NCBI GenBank assembly: GCA_028023455.1
Contig: JAQFVV010000030.1
Location: 6,590,501-6,654,500, forward strand
Direction: 5' to 3'
From: Epiperipatus broadwayi
Taxonomy: Eukaryota > Onychophora > Udeonychophora > Euonychophora > Peripatidae
DNA: 64,000 nucleotides
Below the pieces are notes generated by a model. It did no database searches. It worked only from the letters and a program-made list of their open reading frames with translations, and was not told the origin of the DNA. The position numbers were made by a program, and so were the translations under genes. The first letter of the stretch is position 1, and each line of letters starts with the position of its first letter. This document shows, piece after piece, positions 1-13,784 of the stretch.

Positions 1-915
1 ATATATAACTTGCTATTTCTTTGTCTATAATCATATTCTAAAATATTTTATTAAATTATTCATTTTATGTTTTGTATTGTTTAAAAACAATTTTCTTTTT
101 CTCCATAAAAATTTTGCCTAACATGTCTTCTTTTGTCTTGTAAGTGCAATGCCTTTTACTTTATTAAAAGTAACATATATTTCTATTTCATTTTAATCTT
201 TAATCATTCTTTCAACTATTCTTTTATTCATTATCATGAATGTCCTCATTCGATTTTCTAAATTTTGTTTCTCCCCAAATACTCATTCCATTTCAATATG
301 TGTGTGTCCAAATTATAAATTTCCTCACTGTCTGTTTCTTCTTCAATAACATTTTATTGTCAACAGAATAAATTAAAATATATTATCCTCATTACAGCTC
401 CCAAGTAGCTGAAATTTCACCTGGTCCTTGAAAAAAAAAATCTTACCTGCACCACGTGATCATGAGTTCTCGATGGAGTGTAAGTACTGTATTTTTTTTC
501 TCTTAAAATACTCAATTTTGATAAATATTTTAAAAGATTTTTACTAAGATAAATAGTTTAAACATTTATTCCAATTCATTAAAGCTATTCCTGAAAAAGT
601 TTATTTGAATAAAACTGTTCAATGAACTTGCGATTCTCTATTTAAGCTTCCCTTTTATATTTTCATTAGTATTATCATCTAATAAGAAAATAGTCTGAAT
701 AAATTAATGACATAACACATAGGTTTTTATAGTTAAGATCAACAGTAGATGGGTTTTAAAATTGCATTAAAGTTTTAATACCATATATTTCAAAAGTCTA
801 GATTATTTTATAAATAGGTGTTGCTTGTTTAATTAGTATTATTATTGTAATATAATCTTCTATACTTTCTCTTCCTCTTTCCTTCTTTATTTTTGCTTTT
901 TTTTATATAACATAT
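1..915. other. Unassigned AT-rich sequence
   Basis: I see no coding region, RNA gene or repeat family in this stretch. Confidence 0.5.
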
Positions 916-920
916 AATAA

Positions 921-1107
921 CAATTCCACTCTTCTTACACTTTAAAGCAAAATATATTTATTAATTTTACAGTTTCGACTGTTCCTAGCAGTCTTCGTCA
1001 GATCTTATTATCTACTTTTACTCTCTGATGTAGACTGCTAGGAACAGCCGAAACTGTAAAATTAATAAATATATTTTCCTTTAAAGTGTAAGAAGAGTGG
1101 AATGTTG
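921..1107. repeat. Foldback element, family E, with hammerhead-like core
   Basis: Two arms of about 85 bp form an inverted repeat around a short spacer (about 1003-1021). The left arm, read on the minus strand, has CTGACGA at 995-1001, an extra A, a five-pair hairpin (GACTG/CAGTC) and then GAAAC. The right arm repeats this on the plus strand with CTGATGT and one changed base in the stem. Both arms end in an AT-rich run and a sequence matching AAGAGTGGAAT. I see no stem I pairing outside the core, so I do not call it a ribozyme. No convincing target-site duplication was found. Confidence 0.7.
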
Positions 1108-1109
1108 CT

Positions 1110-1660
1110 ATTATATAGTATTAGTATTATTAGAGATATTTTTTTAAAGTTTTGTGTTATGTTTACTTTTTATATAATGTAATAAACTTATATTATTATT
1201 AAAAGATAAAATAGAACAAATATCTTTAATATTATTAAAAGTAATCATTTTATCATTCTTTTCATTATTAATTATTAATTGGAGATATGTATATACAATA
1301 TTTATTTGGTTGCCTATCTAATAAAATTAATAATATTTATAATAGATTTATTTGAATTTTTTTAAAAGTAAAATTTAATTAAATAAATTAGTTAATTTTT
1401 TTCTAATTGTTAGATGTGAACATTTATGAAAATTACATTTTTGTTGCAAAAACTATAATTTAAATTTAGCATACTGATCTTATTTATTTATTTTTGGAGT
1501 TTACTAATGTTTTATTATTTATACAAAGTACTAATGTATAATAGGAATTGTGGACTTAATTAGTGAAGTACCGAATAGCTTCACACTCTCAGATCTAACC
1601 GCTTCAGCTTCACCTATTTATATAGAAAGTAGGTTGAAGTAAAGAAGGGTTCCCCTCTTT
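1110..1660. other. Unassigned AT-rich sequence
   Basis: No recognisable feature. Confidence 0.5.
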
Positions 1661-1667
1661 TCTTCCA

Positions 1668-1798
1668 ATGCATAAGCTTGTGGTTAAGACCTGCAGATGT
1701 CTCTACCTTCACATTTTCAACCGCACGTGCTTTAGGTTTATTGCCTTAGTAAATATTACTTACGTAATCAATGTGCGTTAAATAAATTTATAATTACA
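1668..1798 (+). mobile_element. Decayed family L repeat
   Basis: The 3' portion matches the L copies at 38268-38502 and 50525-50667: a GCCT(T/C)AGTAAATATTACTTAC run, then AATCAATGTGCGT and the shared end TAAATTTATAATTACA. The CTCTAC and AAGCTTGTGGTTAA pieces of the L unit are also visible but diverged. Confidence 0.55.
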
Positions 1799-1959
1799 AA
1801 GTTATTAATAATCTAAAATAAAACTTTTTTTTTATCATAAAAAACCACCATAATTCACATTTTTATCATCATTTAATTGATTCTCTTTCCTTTGCTTTTG
1901 AATTTATATACTTACAATGCTGTACTAAGTCTATTACTATGTTATTTTCTAAAGATAAT

Positions 1960-3040
1960 TTTATATTTTTTAATCCAGTAACTCCCCCCCCCATTATTAT
2001 CACCATTTTCAAACACTATCATTCCATTGCAAATCTCTCTAAGTTTAATCCAGTTTTAATTATGCATGACCTCTCTTCTCCACATCACACCAAAGAAAAA
2101 ACAATTCTTATTTCACCATTCTTCTCACATGGCTTTTTACAATCTCTTGGGATACAATTTAAAATTTCAACTATCCATCCATTATTATTTCTTCCAATAT
2201 GTTTAGTCTAATTCTATTTTGGTCTCTTTGTATTCTCAATCACGTATTTTGTTTTCAATCTCTTTTTGTAACTCCTAACTTATGTCCCTCCATACTTTAT
2301 TGAATAGACTGAAGTCCCAAATTATCTGAAAAAAGAAAAGAATTATACTATCAAAATTATTCTCAGATATCTGGAGTTGGTGCTCAGATCGATTTCAGTT
2401 CTGAAACTTCCAATACTCAAATTTTGAACAATATTAAACCATTTGATTTTTTTAAGTCCAAAACCTGTATTATTTTATTCATATTTAAAAAGTGATAAAA
2501 CATATAAATTAAAAACATTCCTTTTCAAACACATAGGCATATTTCTTTTCAATACTAAGATATTTATATATATTGCTTATAATAACTCCTTATATGTACA
2601 TTTTTAAAAGGTAGAGAAAATTGAGAAGCTCTGATGAAGACTGCTGGATAGTCGAAACTGTCAGGAAAATAAAGAAGTTTTATTGAAAATTTTTTGCATT
2701 AAAATGTATATGAGAGGAATTATTATAAGCAATATTTATGAATATATGAAAAAATGCAAAGAAAGTAAAGAAGAAGAATAAGAGTATATACTTGTAATAC
2801 TAAAATATTTCTATTAAAAACACTTCATCCAAGTTTAGTTCTAGGATTAATTTCATCCATTATGTTTTCATCTGTATTAATAATCTGATCAAAATATTTA
2901 TAGTTACTAACTTCTTGTGATTTTTAATTTTTTTTTTCCTGAGAAAATCTATTGAAAATTACTGTAGTCATTTTAGCATTAGATCATCTTTCTTACTTAC
3001 ATGTAATAACTCTTTCAGTATTATCATACCATACTTTGAA
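1960..3040 (-). pseudogene. Heavily decayed RTE-like LINE remnant
   Basis: Read on the minus strand, this matches piecewise the 3' part of the RTE copy at 47510-48610. The shared plus-strand runs include CTCTCTTCTCCACATCAC, the block around the 'ETWTLNRR' coding region, and the segment coding for the KTKVMFNGFSQK region (near 2930-2970). The frame is destroyed by stop codons, indels and two insertions: family C at 2566-2795 and an unrelated segment at about 2330-2480. This is an old, inactive copy. Confidence 0.6.
2566..2795 (+). mobile_element. Family C element nested in an RTE remnant
   Basis: Flanked by a 15-bp direct repeat, AATACTAARATATTT, at 2551-2565 and 2796-2810 with one mismatch. 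The outer parts are inverted (TATTGCTTATAATAA near 2571 against its complement near 2745). The centre carries CTGATGA, an extra A, a GACT/AGTC hairpin, then GAAACTGTC. It interrupts a LINE remnant, so it is the younger insertion. Confidence 0.65.
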
Positions 3041-3745
3041 GTACATATATTTTGATGCAAACTTGTGACAAACAACCAAAAATATGACCCCCACTTTAAA
3101 CAATTACGAAGTCATAAGCCAAGCAAAAAATTGATGTTTGAAGACATCAGTCCTTTGTTTTGAGATAATCATTTAATAAAGACTTTACATTTGAAAATCT
3201 ACAAATAATGAAGAATACACAATTGGAAGAACTATCAGATATCAAATGAAACTGTATCAAAATAATTCCATTGATTTTTAAAAGTAGACATAACATCTAC
3301 TATAATGTCATAATTATTTTGGAATACTAGACAAGTAGGATATCATTTTAAATAAAAGATAAAATAACAATTCTATAAAGATTGGTAATATATTAGGCTG
3401 AACAATATGATTAATTATTCAACTTATTACTACAAGATTTCAAATGCAAATAATTAAAGTGTATGTCTTAATAAGTTTAGTGAGATGAAAGATATATGCT
3501 AATGCAAGTTTAAAAAAGCAGACATCTAGTAAGAAAATCAGTAATGACAATTGTTATTTCTAATATTTTGAAAAAACAATAAATTCAAACTAAATATTAC
3601 AAATGTTAAATAATTTAGAAGATGACTCGGATACAACGACATCAATAAGAATCTAATTATACTTTACTAAAAAGTGCTATACAGATAACAGGAATAAAAA
3701 TGAGCACTTTAACAATAATATTTTGGTTAAAATAAACAATACTGG
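3041..3745. other. Unassigned AT-rich sequence
   Basis: No recognisable feature. Confidence 0.45.
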
Positions 3746-3758
3746 AACTTAAAAAATA

Positions 3759-3858
3759 ACATGGCAAAACTCTCCATACAGTAGTGCCACCCTGTGCCAA
3801 CCAGAGTAATCAATGGCTGACAGAAGGCTTATGCATATAAGAAATGGTGATCATGAGA
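3759..3858 (+). mobile_element. Family A repeat, internally deleted
   Basis: Starts GGCAAAACTCTCCATACAGT shortly after the left boundary and ends at the family's 3' end, ATGGTGATCATGAG. It is flanked by a 13-bp direct repeat AACTTAAAAAATA (3746-3758 and 3859-3871). The ribozyme region is missing, so this is a short deletion derivative. Confidence 0.8.
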
Positions 3859-3871
3859 AACTTAAAAAATA

Positions 3872-6800
3872 TAAAAATAATTTCACATTGTTCATTTAAA
3901 AAATTGAATATGCAGAATTCTATAAGATATATATTTTAACAGTCAATAAAAGGATCTGAAGATTTCTTAAACGTACCTGCCGTATGAGGGCGCCATCTAG
4001 GCATTTGAACCTAGAAAAATTTATATAGTAGGCAGATACATAAGTTAAGATTCAAAAAATTTTCTTATATATATTATTCTGACCGTTTGCCCAAGGTCAC
4101 TAGCTCATAGAGTAGCAGAGATTTGAACATTTTTATAAGTTTTAATAGATTTGGATTCTCAAAATATATTAATATTTAAGCAATAAAATAAAAGAAGCCA
4201 CTGCCAGCAATTAACACACAAATAGATTTTATTAACGCACATTTAAAATTTGAGGAATAAATTTATTTTTAGATTTTAACATTAATAATTTTTTTAAATT
4301 TAAATTCAAATTACTATTTAAATAGACTGCACAGATGGATATTTAAATTATATTTTACTTTAGCATGTCGAGCATAGATAGTCTACATAGATTTTTTTTT
4401 TCACTTAAAAACTTATCAAAACATTCATTCAATCTCAGACTAAAAGTTTGTAGCCAACCCAATGTCAGCTTCCAGATATATATTTGCAACTAATGTAATA
4501 TGAAGATGCTAGCATAAAACCACGCCGACAGGAATGTGCATCTGACAGCGTGATATTATTTGAAGGAAATGATCCGTGTCCAGAACAGGAAAGTGCATCT
4601 GCCTGACTAAGGAATCATGTATATAATTATTTTTAAAGAGTGCTACGTATGGGGGAGAGCGGTCTTTCTGCCGTTTTATAAATCCCTGTCCATAGAGCTA
4701 GAAGGGGTCAATAGCGCAGGAAATACATCTGCAACCATTGCAACAATATGACTGCCTCTTTGGGGTCATGCATTCAGTTGGGCACGTTGCCCTGTATGCT
4801 AAACATGTTTCACATTACATTAATATAAACACCCATATATCCCTCCACCAACATTGCCCTAACTACGAAACAAGAGCCTGAAATTAAAATCCCTTAAATT
4901 AAATATAAACAAATTTAAACAGTTATTAATCTTTATCCATGCAGCTATCTACACCCAACTTTAATTTAATACATTTTATTTAACAGATAGAAATAAATAA
5001 CCTAGTTAAATACAAACAGAAATAATTAAATTAAAAAAAAATGGAAATGATTGAAATAGCAAATGTATATAAAAACAAATATTTATAATTGATTTAGAGT
5101 TCTATTCTTGGTCAGATAAGAGTACATTCATTTATATTACTTTTTTTTTTTTTTTGGATTGATTACTTATTGACGTTATACATTAATTATTTAAAAGAAA
5201 GTTTAATTGATAAAAGTTTATACTTTACGGATTCTGCAGATTTTGAGGTCCATCTTCGTGATCACTTATGTAGATTGTTTGTTGTTCCTTTTTAAAAACA
5301 AAGCCACTACTTGCCATTCCTTTTTGGTCCCTAACTGTCATAGGGAGGTCTCAGCTGGTTGTCCAGAAAATTAAATTTATTGCAGACTTCCACATCGTGA
5401 AAATCTGCAATATAGCTAGTTATAATGACATGTTCATAGTCAACTCTCAGATAACAATTATAATAATAATTTTGTGTTTATATTTTTATTAGTCTCTTTA
5501 TCATACAATCTTTGGATTCAACTGGCAAGATGTCACTAATCCTCTGGTGTTTCAATTACGGTCCGTGCTGACATTTCTGGTGTTTGCATTGGTCATTTAA
5601 TTTCTTTGTACTCTCTTATCTGACTATTTAATGTATTTTAAATGCCTCAAGGGCCAGCTTGTTTTCAAACAATCATTTAATTAATAAAACAATCATTTCC
5701 ATTTTCTAAGATTATAGAAATCAACATTATTTCTATTTCCAAAAATATCAAATCTTTATATCTTTACTTTTTTACAAAAAAAATTACTTTCAAATATTTT
5801 TATTTTTTAAAATAGTTTTAAAGTTGTCCATCATGTGATCTATATATTCGTTAAACAGTTTTTAAATTTCAGTTTTTAAGTTAAGTTTTTTTCTTTTTAA
5901 TAAATCAATTTTTATTTACGATCTTTTTATTTTCATTTTAAAATAATGTAACAGGATATTATATTCTGTTACAATATATATATATTGAACCGGGTTCGAA
6001 TGTGTGTTTTCGAATCACCGGTCTCTTAGGCAGAGAAGAACATACTCGGAGAGTATGTATGCCCAAACGATAGCTATAAAGTATATAACTAACGTTACAT
6101 TTCCAGGACATAACTTCTTCTCGACTGTTGAGTTCAACACCAAGTTCAAAGCACTTTTTTTGTTTGTGTATAAACACGGGCGCCAGCTGCTTATTCTAAA
6201 AGAATAGACAACGCACTTTGAATAGTGGCAACTAACCCAACGCCTAAATCCACGACTAGCTCAGTTGTTTGTAATCACTAATAGATTATGCTTAATTAGT
6301 GGTTAAAAGACTTGATAAAGAATTTGTTAAAAAGAATTTATAAAAAGAATTGTAAAAGAATTGATAAAAAGGAATTGATAAAAAGAATTGACCGACAAAT
6401 AAAGTTTAATTTTAAAGATAATTTATTAACTAACATTTATTTACTAAATTTAAACATTCTAATAAAACACACACATATTTTAAATTAACATTTCTAAACT
6501 AGTTTAAATATTCTTGTTTACTTTCATAACAAAACACTGGTATTTATCTAATTTAACTAATAATATTGATATAAGGATCACGCACATATTAACTCATGCA
6601 CACACACATAATAATATTAAAGTATTACATAGCATTTGAAATTTAATCACACACATCAATAGTTCATTTATGTATGATATCGAGTTCATATAATTAGACT
6701 CTTGGAGGATTCGCACGAATTAATGAAATGCAATGGCTATTACAGTATAAACGAAAATAAGCAAATGTTTTATCTAGGATTTTGAATGTTGACGTAGAAT

Positions 6801-7635
6801 TTTGTTCTTTGGAGCTGCTTTCGGTGAGGATATTTCCATTATAAATGCTTACCAGCTGGCTGGGACGTTTCCTTGCTGAGTTTCCTGATTTTCACGATTA
6901 TTGCTATCGGAGACAAATAGATACTGACGGAGATTTTCTAAGATGTTAAGCTGACATTATTTCACGGGCAGATCTTGCTGTTTTCTCGGACATCTGGGCT
7001 GGAGGTGAACTGCTTCCAAAATATTCTCAGCACTGCATTTTGTTTCTGGGTACCCACTGACTCAATTAATTTCCGAACTGCACTCTCTCAATAATTTTGT
7101 GAACTGATCTCACTCAACTAATTTGTGGAACTGAATTACTGTCCGATAAAAAAGGTCTATTTATACCTGCACCTTGTTGTCTTTCTGATATCTCCGGCAA
7201 AGATCTGTTGTCAAATTCCTTATCATTAATCCTTTGATAAACTTTTTAAGATTCTTAATCAGAAACCAAATGTTGTTTTATTTTATTAATAGCCATTGCC
7301 ATGTTTTTAATGATAATCTTCTTTTATTTCGCATACATTTTATTTATTTACAAAACTCAAATATATACGCACATATATTTTAATACAATTTACTATTTAG
7401 TTTTAACATTATTTTTTCTTTTAATTAAACTGGAATGAAAAGAGATTTGTATATTTATATTTTTACGAATACTAATAAAAACTATTTAATTCCTATCTTT
7501 TTCTAAAACAAACTGAATAAACTCTTCAACGTTTAATTTTATGTTTTTCTTTTATGAACAATTACTTTAATAATAATTTTAGATAAAAATTATATGTGCC
7601 TATATCAATATAGGTACAATATATATATACTTATT
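3872..7635. other. Unassigned intergenic sequence
   Basis: No gene is supported. Two less AT-rich stretches stand out, about 4500-4850 and 6690-7150, but neither has a convincing open frame or a repeat partner in this window. A small hairpin (TGTAACAG...CTGTTACA) sits near 5947-5972. Confidence 0.4.
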
Positions 7636-7639
7636 ACAA

Positions 7640-7823
7640 AGAAATCAAGTCATCAGATGTCACATGACCTAATGTAATAAGCTTGCATTACAAATGTTAT
7701 ATATGGAGCTTGCAAATAAACTCTTAACAAGTTTTGCAGAATATCCCCAACCGCAGAATGGTGAGGTTGGGGATATTCTGCAAAGCTTGTTAAGAGCTTA
7801 TTTGCAAGCTCTATATGTAACAT
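7640..7823. mobile_element. Foldback element, family J (relative of B, ribozyme deleted)
   Basis: Arms 7694-7752 and 7765-7823 are almost perfect inverted repeats carrying the family B run TTAAGAGTTTGTTTTGCAAA in altered form and GGTTGGGGATATTCTGCA. The unit corresponds to the part of B downstream of its hammerhead. The left end, read on the minus strand, has GGTCATGTGACATCTGATGA, the 3' end shared with B. Confidence 0.75.
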
Positions 7824-7829
7824 ATATAA

Positions 7830-8155
7830 TTATAAATTAAAAATGAAACTCTAAAAGAGAATTGAGTCTCAAAAATATAAATCATTTTGGCATAGAAAAT
7901 AAATTATTCAAGTATAAAAATTAAAGATAGCATGGTTACTAAAAGAAAGGATGACAGCATTAAAAATGTTTAAAAGAAGTACATAGTAACACAAAGTAAC
8001 AAATGTTATGCAAAATTAAGTAAAATTACACATATTATAAATAAAGAAATGAGATAGTCAATTAAATTTATGAAGAATGTGAATACTATAACAAATGTTA
8101 ATAAATCATTAACAATAATCATATGGCTATTTACTCAGGAGGTGGTGTGATATTT
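7830..8155. other. Unassigned AT-rich sequence
   Basis: No recognisable feature. Confidence 0.45.
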
Positions 8156-8159
8156 AGTT

Positions 8160-8724
8160 AAAATAAGAGTCATAGATCACATGACCCTATACTCTTAAGC
8201 TTGTAATTATAAACAATGAGGATTGCCAATTCCTCAACAAGCTTTGTGATAAATGCTTAGCCAGAGCCAGCACTTAAAATATCTCTGTCAGGAACCCCCC
8301 CAAACCCCTGACCATGTTTTCGTGCTTTGGCACTCTTCAGAGAGGTGCCAGGGTAGGTTCAGACACTAGATCTAAAAATACCAATCCAAAGCCAAGTACT
8401 TAATGAAAAGTTATCTATTGAGTGGAAAATCTGACATTTTCAGACACCTACATGTCTTCAAACCCAGCTATCCAACTCAAATAGCTATATGGGGCTGATC
8501 TTCAGCCATACCATATATTAGTAGTCTTAGCAATATAACATTGCATGAGACTTAAGGCAGAGACTATAAATAGTCAAAATAAGAGTCATAGATCAAGTGA
8601 CCTATACTCTTAAGCTTGTAAGTTATAAACAATGAGGATTGCCAATTCATCAACAAGCTTTGTGATAAATGCTTAGCCAGAGAAAGCATTTAAAATGTCT
8701 CTGTCAGGAACCCCCTTCCCCCAA
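8160..8724 (-). mobile_element. Family H element, 1.3 tandem units
   Basis: A direct repeat begins at 8160 and again at 8576 (period 416). Each copy starts AAAATAAGAGTCATAGATCA and runs through CAATGAGGATTGCCAATTC to TGTCAGGAACCCCC. Only the first is followed (on the plus strand) by a hammerhead, at 8299-8354 in minus orientation. The remaining unit holds a CTATATGGGGCTGA run also seen in families B and I. A partial tandem dimer of a ribozyme unit is the layout expected of a retrozyme. Confidence 0.75.
8299..8354 (-). ncRNA. Hammerhead ribozyme, type I, family H copy 1
   Basis: On the minus strand: stem I strand ending CACCTCT, core CTGAAGA, stem II GTGC-CAAA-GCAC (four perfect pairs), GAAA, stem III ACATGG, then TC and the second stem I strand AGGGGTTTGGGG. 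Stem I pairs as six base pairs, an internal loop, then about four. The core is intact (position 7 is free to vary). Confidence 0.75.
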
Positions 8725-8990
8725 GCATATTGAGCTCAACAGTTCATACAACTGATTATTTTAGCTGTACTTAATTGAGTATTTGTATAGAAACATTTAG
8801 TTCCCGAGTCTGCTACTCCAACACTGTTGCAAACTTTATAGAGTATGGAACCATGTATGTTATTGAAAAAATAGAGACGTTGGTAAAATAATATATAAAA
8901 TGTCTAAATGATAAAGATATACTAGTCAGATGACTGGGAAAATGCAATATATAAAAAAATGAAATAGAAAATATTAAACATTATTAACTA

Positions 8991-9357
8991 ATAAACAATG
9001 AGGATTGCCAATTCCTCTACAAGCTTTGTGATAAATGCTTAGCCAGAGCCAGCACTTAAAATAACTCTCTCAGGAACCCCTCCCTAAACCCCGACCATGG
9101 TTTTGTGCTTTGGCACTCCTCAGAGAGGTGTCAGGGTATGATCTAGTGTCTGAACCTACCCTGACACCGCTCTCTGAGGAGTGTGAAAGCACGAAACCAT
9201 GGTCAGGGGTTTGGGGAGGGGTTCCTGACAGAGATATTTTAAGTGCTGGCTCTGGCTAAGCATTTATCACAAAGCTTGTAGAGGAATTGGCAATCCTCAT
9301 TGTTTATAACTTACAAGCTTAAGAGATAGGGTCATGTGATCTATGATTCTTATTTTG
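8991..9357. mobile_element. Family H palindromic element
   Basis: Head-to-head copies of the H unit joined near 9139-9150. Each arm runs from CAATGAGGATTGCCAATTCC through the hammerhead to ATCTAGTGTCTGAACC. The right arm continues to the 3' end GGGTCATGTGATCTATGATT. It is flanked by an imperfect 11-bp repeat ATTATTAAYTA (8980-8990 and 9358-9368). The left-arm ribozyme has G12 changed to A (AAAA for GAAA); the right-arm one is intact. Confidence 0.75.
9158..9217 (+). ncRNA. Hammerhead ribozyme, type I, family H copy 3
   Basis: Core CTGAGGA at 9174-9180, stem II GTGTGAAAGCAC, GAAA at 9193-9196, palindromic stem III CCATGG, then TC with predicted cleavage after 9204. Stem I strands are the bases up to 9173 and AGGGGTTTGGGG from 9205, with one base of the inner helix mutated relative to copy 1. 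Confidence 0.75.
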
Positions 9358-9369
9358 ATTATTAATTAA

Positions 9370-10179
9370 TCACTTTTTATCAAATTGACATAAAATAATT
9401 ATTATGATTAATTTATCTATAAAAAAATTTGTAATGAGGCTAACTAAACGAACCCATTAAACAACATCTAAGTATTAAGAATAGTTGCAGAAAGAACTAA
9501 TAAATATGACTTAGCATTTAACATTAAAATATACAGACCATAAAAACATTTACGAATCTATAAACATTTTTGCTGTGATTTAAACTTTAGAACATTATGG
9601 CATAAGTCCAGGATATAATCAAATTTAAATAAAATTTTATCAGAACAATAAAGGGATTAACATTGGCTAATGATTTGGATAGAATTATTCTGCTTTTCCA
9701 AAGCTTTTTACATTAGTATTACAGAAAGTAAACAAAAGCAAACAGAAAAAAAAATACTTAAAAGTATTTTAATTTGGCGGATGGCGCAGATCTTTATACA
9801 AATAAAGCTTCACAGCTGTATTTTAAAACTCTGTCTCAAATATCACCTGACTTTCCAAGCAACAAAATACTCAATTCTATTTTTATGTATTTAATTTTTT
9901 TTTTCTAATTTTCAAGTAAATACTTTATTAAGGATAGAATTTCAAAACTGTCTAAATCATCAGTACTTCTCAGAAAAAGATGTGATTTTCTTCTCTCCAC
10001 TTTTCTTCCATGTAAAGTATAAATAAATAAGTCATTAAAAATACTTTATAAAAACAGATTTATATAAAAAATTGAAAAGAAATTTTGGAGAGTACTCATG
10101 TCATGAAGTGTCTGGAGAATTTTCTTAATTGGTACGGTAGTTAGTCCATAATTTAATTTTATTCTTTTAATCTGGCAAA
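9370..10179. other. Unassigned AT-rich sequence
   Basis: No recognisable feature. Confidence 0.45.
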
Positions 10180-10189
10180 TACTAAACTT

Positions 10190-10293
10190 GTCAAGTGTTG
10201 GTGGTTGAGTGGTCAGCACAGCTGCCTTACAAGCAGTTGTCCCGTGTTTGCGGGTTCGCTTCCCGGCCGATGCTTTGATACATAAAAAAAAAT
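10190..10293 (+). mobile_element. tRNA-derived SINE
   Basis: The body is a nearly complete tRNA cloverleaf followed by about 12 nt (TTTGATACAT) and a poly-A tail. The family consensus has a seven-pair acceptor stem (GCATTGG/CCGATGC), an A box like TGGCCGAGTGG, an anticodon stem CTGC/GCAG with a seven-base loop CTTACAA (anticodon UAC, valine-like), and a T arm with GGTTCGCTTCC as B box. It is flanked by a 10-bp repeat TACTAAACTT (10180-10189 and 10294-10303). Poly-A plus target duplication shows LINE-type retroposition. Confidence 0.85.
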
Positions 10294-10303
10294 TACTAAA
10301 CTT

Positions 10304-11816
<1,513 letters not shown>

Positions 11817-11819
11817 TTA

Positions 11820-12430
11820 ACTTTATCTAATTTATAATACAAATATGTAAATACGTATAAAGCTATAATCAGATTATGGCATGTCTGTCACCCCAGAATA
11901 GTGTATATATATTTGTAACGTAGAATTTTTATTTATCAATTAATATTAGTATATTTTATGCGATTACTTACAATTTTGTTTTAATATATTTGATGTATTT
12001 TTAGTCTTTAGTTTAAATACATTTAAAATAATTATTTGGCAATATAGTTTTTAGTACAATCTAACTGTGTATATATAAAAAAATTATCATCACATCAATA
12101 AAGGAAACTCCACATATGCTAACAAAAATCATTTTTGATAAAAAAGTAAAAAAAAGGCTGACATTTTAAATGTCATCATTAAGATCAAATTCTAAAAAAA
12201 AATTAAGCGTTCATTAATATTTTTTGCCGTGGCTTTTTAAAGTTTATAAGCCAAATACAAGAATTAATAATATCACTAAATATACATTTCTCTATTAAGT
12301 GCTAAACTGATAAAAATATTGTGTTTAATGACTTTATTCAAAGTAATATAATTATTACTTAGATAATATTACTGCTTTCCTCGCTATTTTTTTTATCTTA
12401 ATGCTGGTACTCTGAATATATAATAAGTTA
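11820..12430. other. Unassigned AT-rich sequence
   Basis: No recognisable feature. Confidence 0.45.
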
Positions 12431-12435
12431 TAACT

Positions 12436-12946
12436 GAAACACACAGGCTTATTATATACCAGTGTCTATATATGTAACATATAGGGTATATGAGCACAGA
12501 CGTTCACATGACCCACCACTCTCCCCATTATCTCATAACACTGATACACTTGAACACATATATATCCTGTACATGACGGGTCAGATTGACTTTAGGTCAA
12601 CATGGGTGTGACAAGAATCTCGGCCTCAGGGTGGCCTTTGAGCATTCCATCATCAGATTTTCAATTGGATGGACGGTTGAAGAGTTGGAGGGTGGAGTAC
12701 ATTAAAGCCTGTCCATTAAAGTATAAGGTTTGGCTATCTTAATATATATCTGAGCACTTATAGCATATATGTGTAGAGATGGTAATCTGGACCAACCGAT
12801 GATTGCTGGTTTAGCATGAAATACGTGTATTGGTGATTATTTATCTTTTCAGCATATATTTGTTCAAGTGTATCAGTGTTATGAGATAGTGTGGAGAGTG
12901 GTGGGTGTGAAAGTCTGTGCTCATATACCTTATATATTTATAACAG
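12436..12946. mobile_element. Family K foldback element with hammerhead
   Basis: Both ends carry inverted copies of the K end (GGTATATGAGCACAGAC and its complement). The interior holds the K unit: a GATGGAATGCTC block, TATTAAGATAGCC in inverse orientation, and a hammerhead at 12778-12843. An imperfect 9-bp repeat AGTTATAMC flanks it, tentatively the target duplication. Confidence 0.65.
12778..12843 (+). ncRNA. Hammerhead ribozyme, family K copy 1 (core mutated)
   Basis: Same fold as the K copies at 31093-31152 and 51018-51081, but the core reads CCGATGA (12796-12802), with conserved U4 replaced by C. This should weaken or abolish cleavage. GAAA is at 12818-12821, stem III TACGTG, then U-A, then TTGGT pairing with ACCAA. 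Confidence 0.65.
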
Positions 12947-12959
12947 TTATACCAAAGGC

Positions 12960-13435
12960 AACGGAAATGGTTAATTTATGGCACATTTATTAAATGTGGC
13001 ACATTGTAGGACTAAATATTAGCACATTGAACCATGATCACAGAAATCAAAAGTAAACTTAGGTATGGCAAAGTAACACTGTAATAAAAAATATTAGAAC
13101 TCAGAAAAATAATTTACGAAGAAAATTAAAATTCAGATTCAAACACATTTGTCTTAACTTCAAACGATGAATCTAGAATGAACGTAATAGTTTTTAACTT
13201 TATTTTGTAATTACTTGTCTTTTGTAATCCTCTCAGTTTTGTTCTTTATGCACATTGTTTTCATTGTGCAATTGTTTAAAAACAATCCAGGTTATGATTG
13301 ATTGACTGATTTAAATTTGAAAAATGTCTTGCTTTCATTAACAAATTTAAGAGCCTGATGAAAACATAGCGGTCTCAGATGTTCTCATTAAAACAAAAAA
13401 TATGTAAATATTATAATGTTTCTGTAATACATTGT
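12960..13435. other. Unassigned AT-rich sequence
   Basis: No recognisable feature. Confidence 0.45.
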
Positions 13436-13439
13436 TATA

Positions 13440-13780
13440 CAGAGTGGGCTATAAGTTTCCATACATAGGAAAAACGAACATTTTTTTAATGAAAAACCAT
13501 TTGTATTTATATAGTATGCTCTACATGACTGCCATTGTTTTGAAAACAATTTTTAATATATGTTTGCCACTGCTGATGAACATGTATCAATACAGGTAGA
13601 GTTATGCTTGTAATGGTGATATGTTCCTTAAGATAAATTATATTTTGTATCTTTTTCTGATGCATCATAGCTTTCAAATTCTCCCAAAGATAAAAATCAA
13701 GTGAGTTGAGATCTGGGGATCTGGGAGGCCATACCGATCATCCAAACATAGGGATGTATGGAGACTTATGGACCACCCTG
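13440..13780 (-). mobile_element. Mariner-family remnant with transposase tail
   Basis: Terminal inverted repeats begin CAGAGTGGGCTATAAG on the left and CAGGGTGGTCCATAAGTCTC (minus strand) on the right, and TA dinucleotides flank both ends (13438-13439 and 13781-13782). The minus strand between them encodes the C-terminal part of a mariner-type transposase without stop codons until its end: the motif WPPRSPDLNSLDFYLWENL includes the third catalytic aspartate (PDLN), followed by a helical tail ending near 13510. Everything upstream of this motif is deleted, so the element is a non-autonomous internal-deletion derivative of about 340 bp. The family is known for a DD(D/E) catalytic triad and TA target duplication, both consistent here. 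Confidence 0.8.
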
Positions 13781-13784
13781 TATC

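Noticed and set aside
1939-2211. 90-residue plus-strand open frame
   Set aside because: It is antisense to the decayed RTE remnant, whose minus strand carries the recognisable coding pattern.
13555-13590. CTGATGA near a hairpin inside the mariner remnant
   Set aside because: It lies in transposase coding sequence and has no GAAA or stem III after it; chance match.
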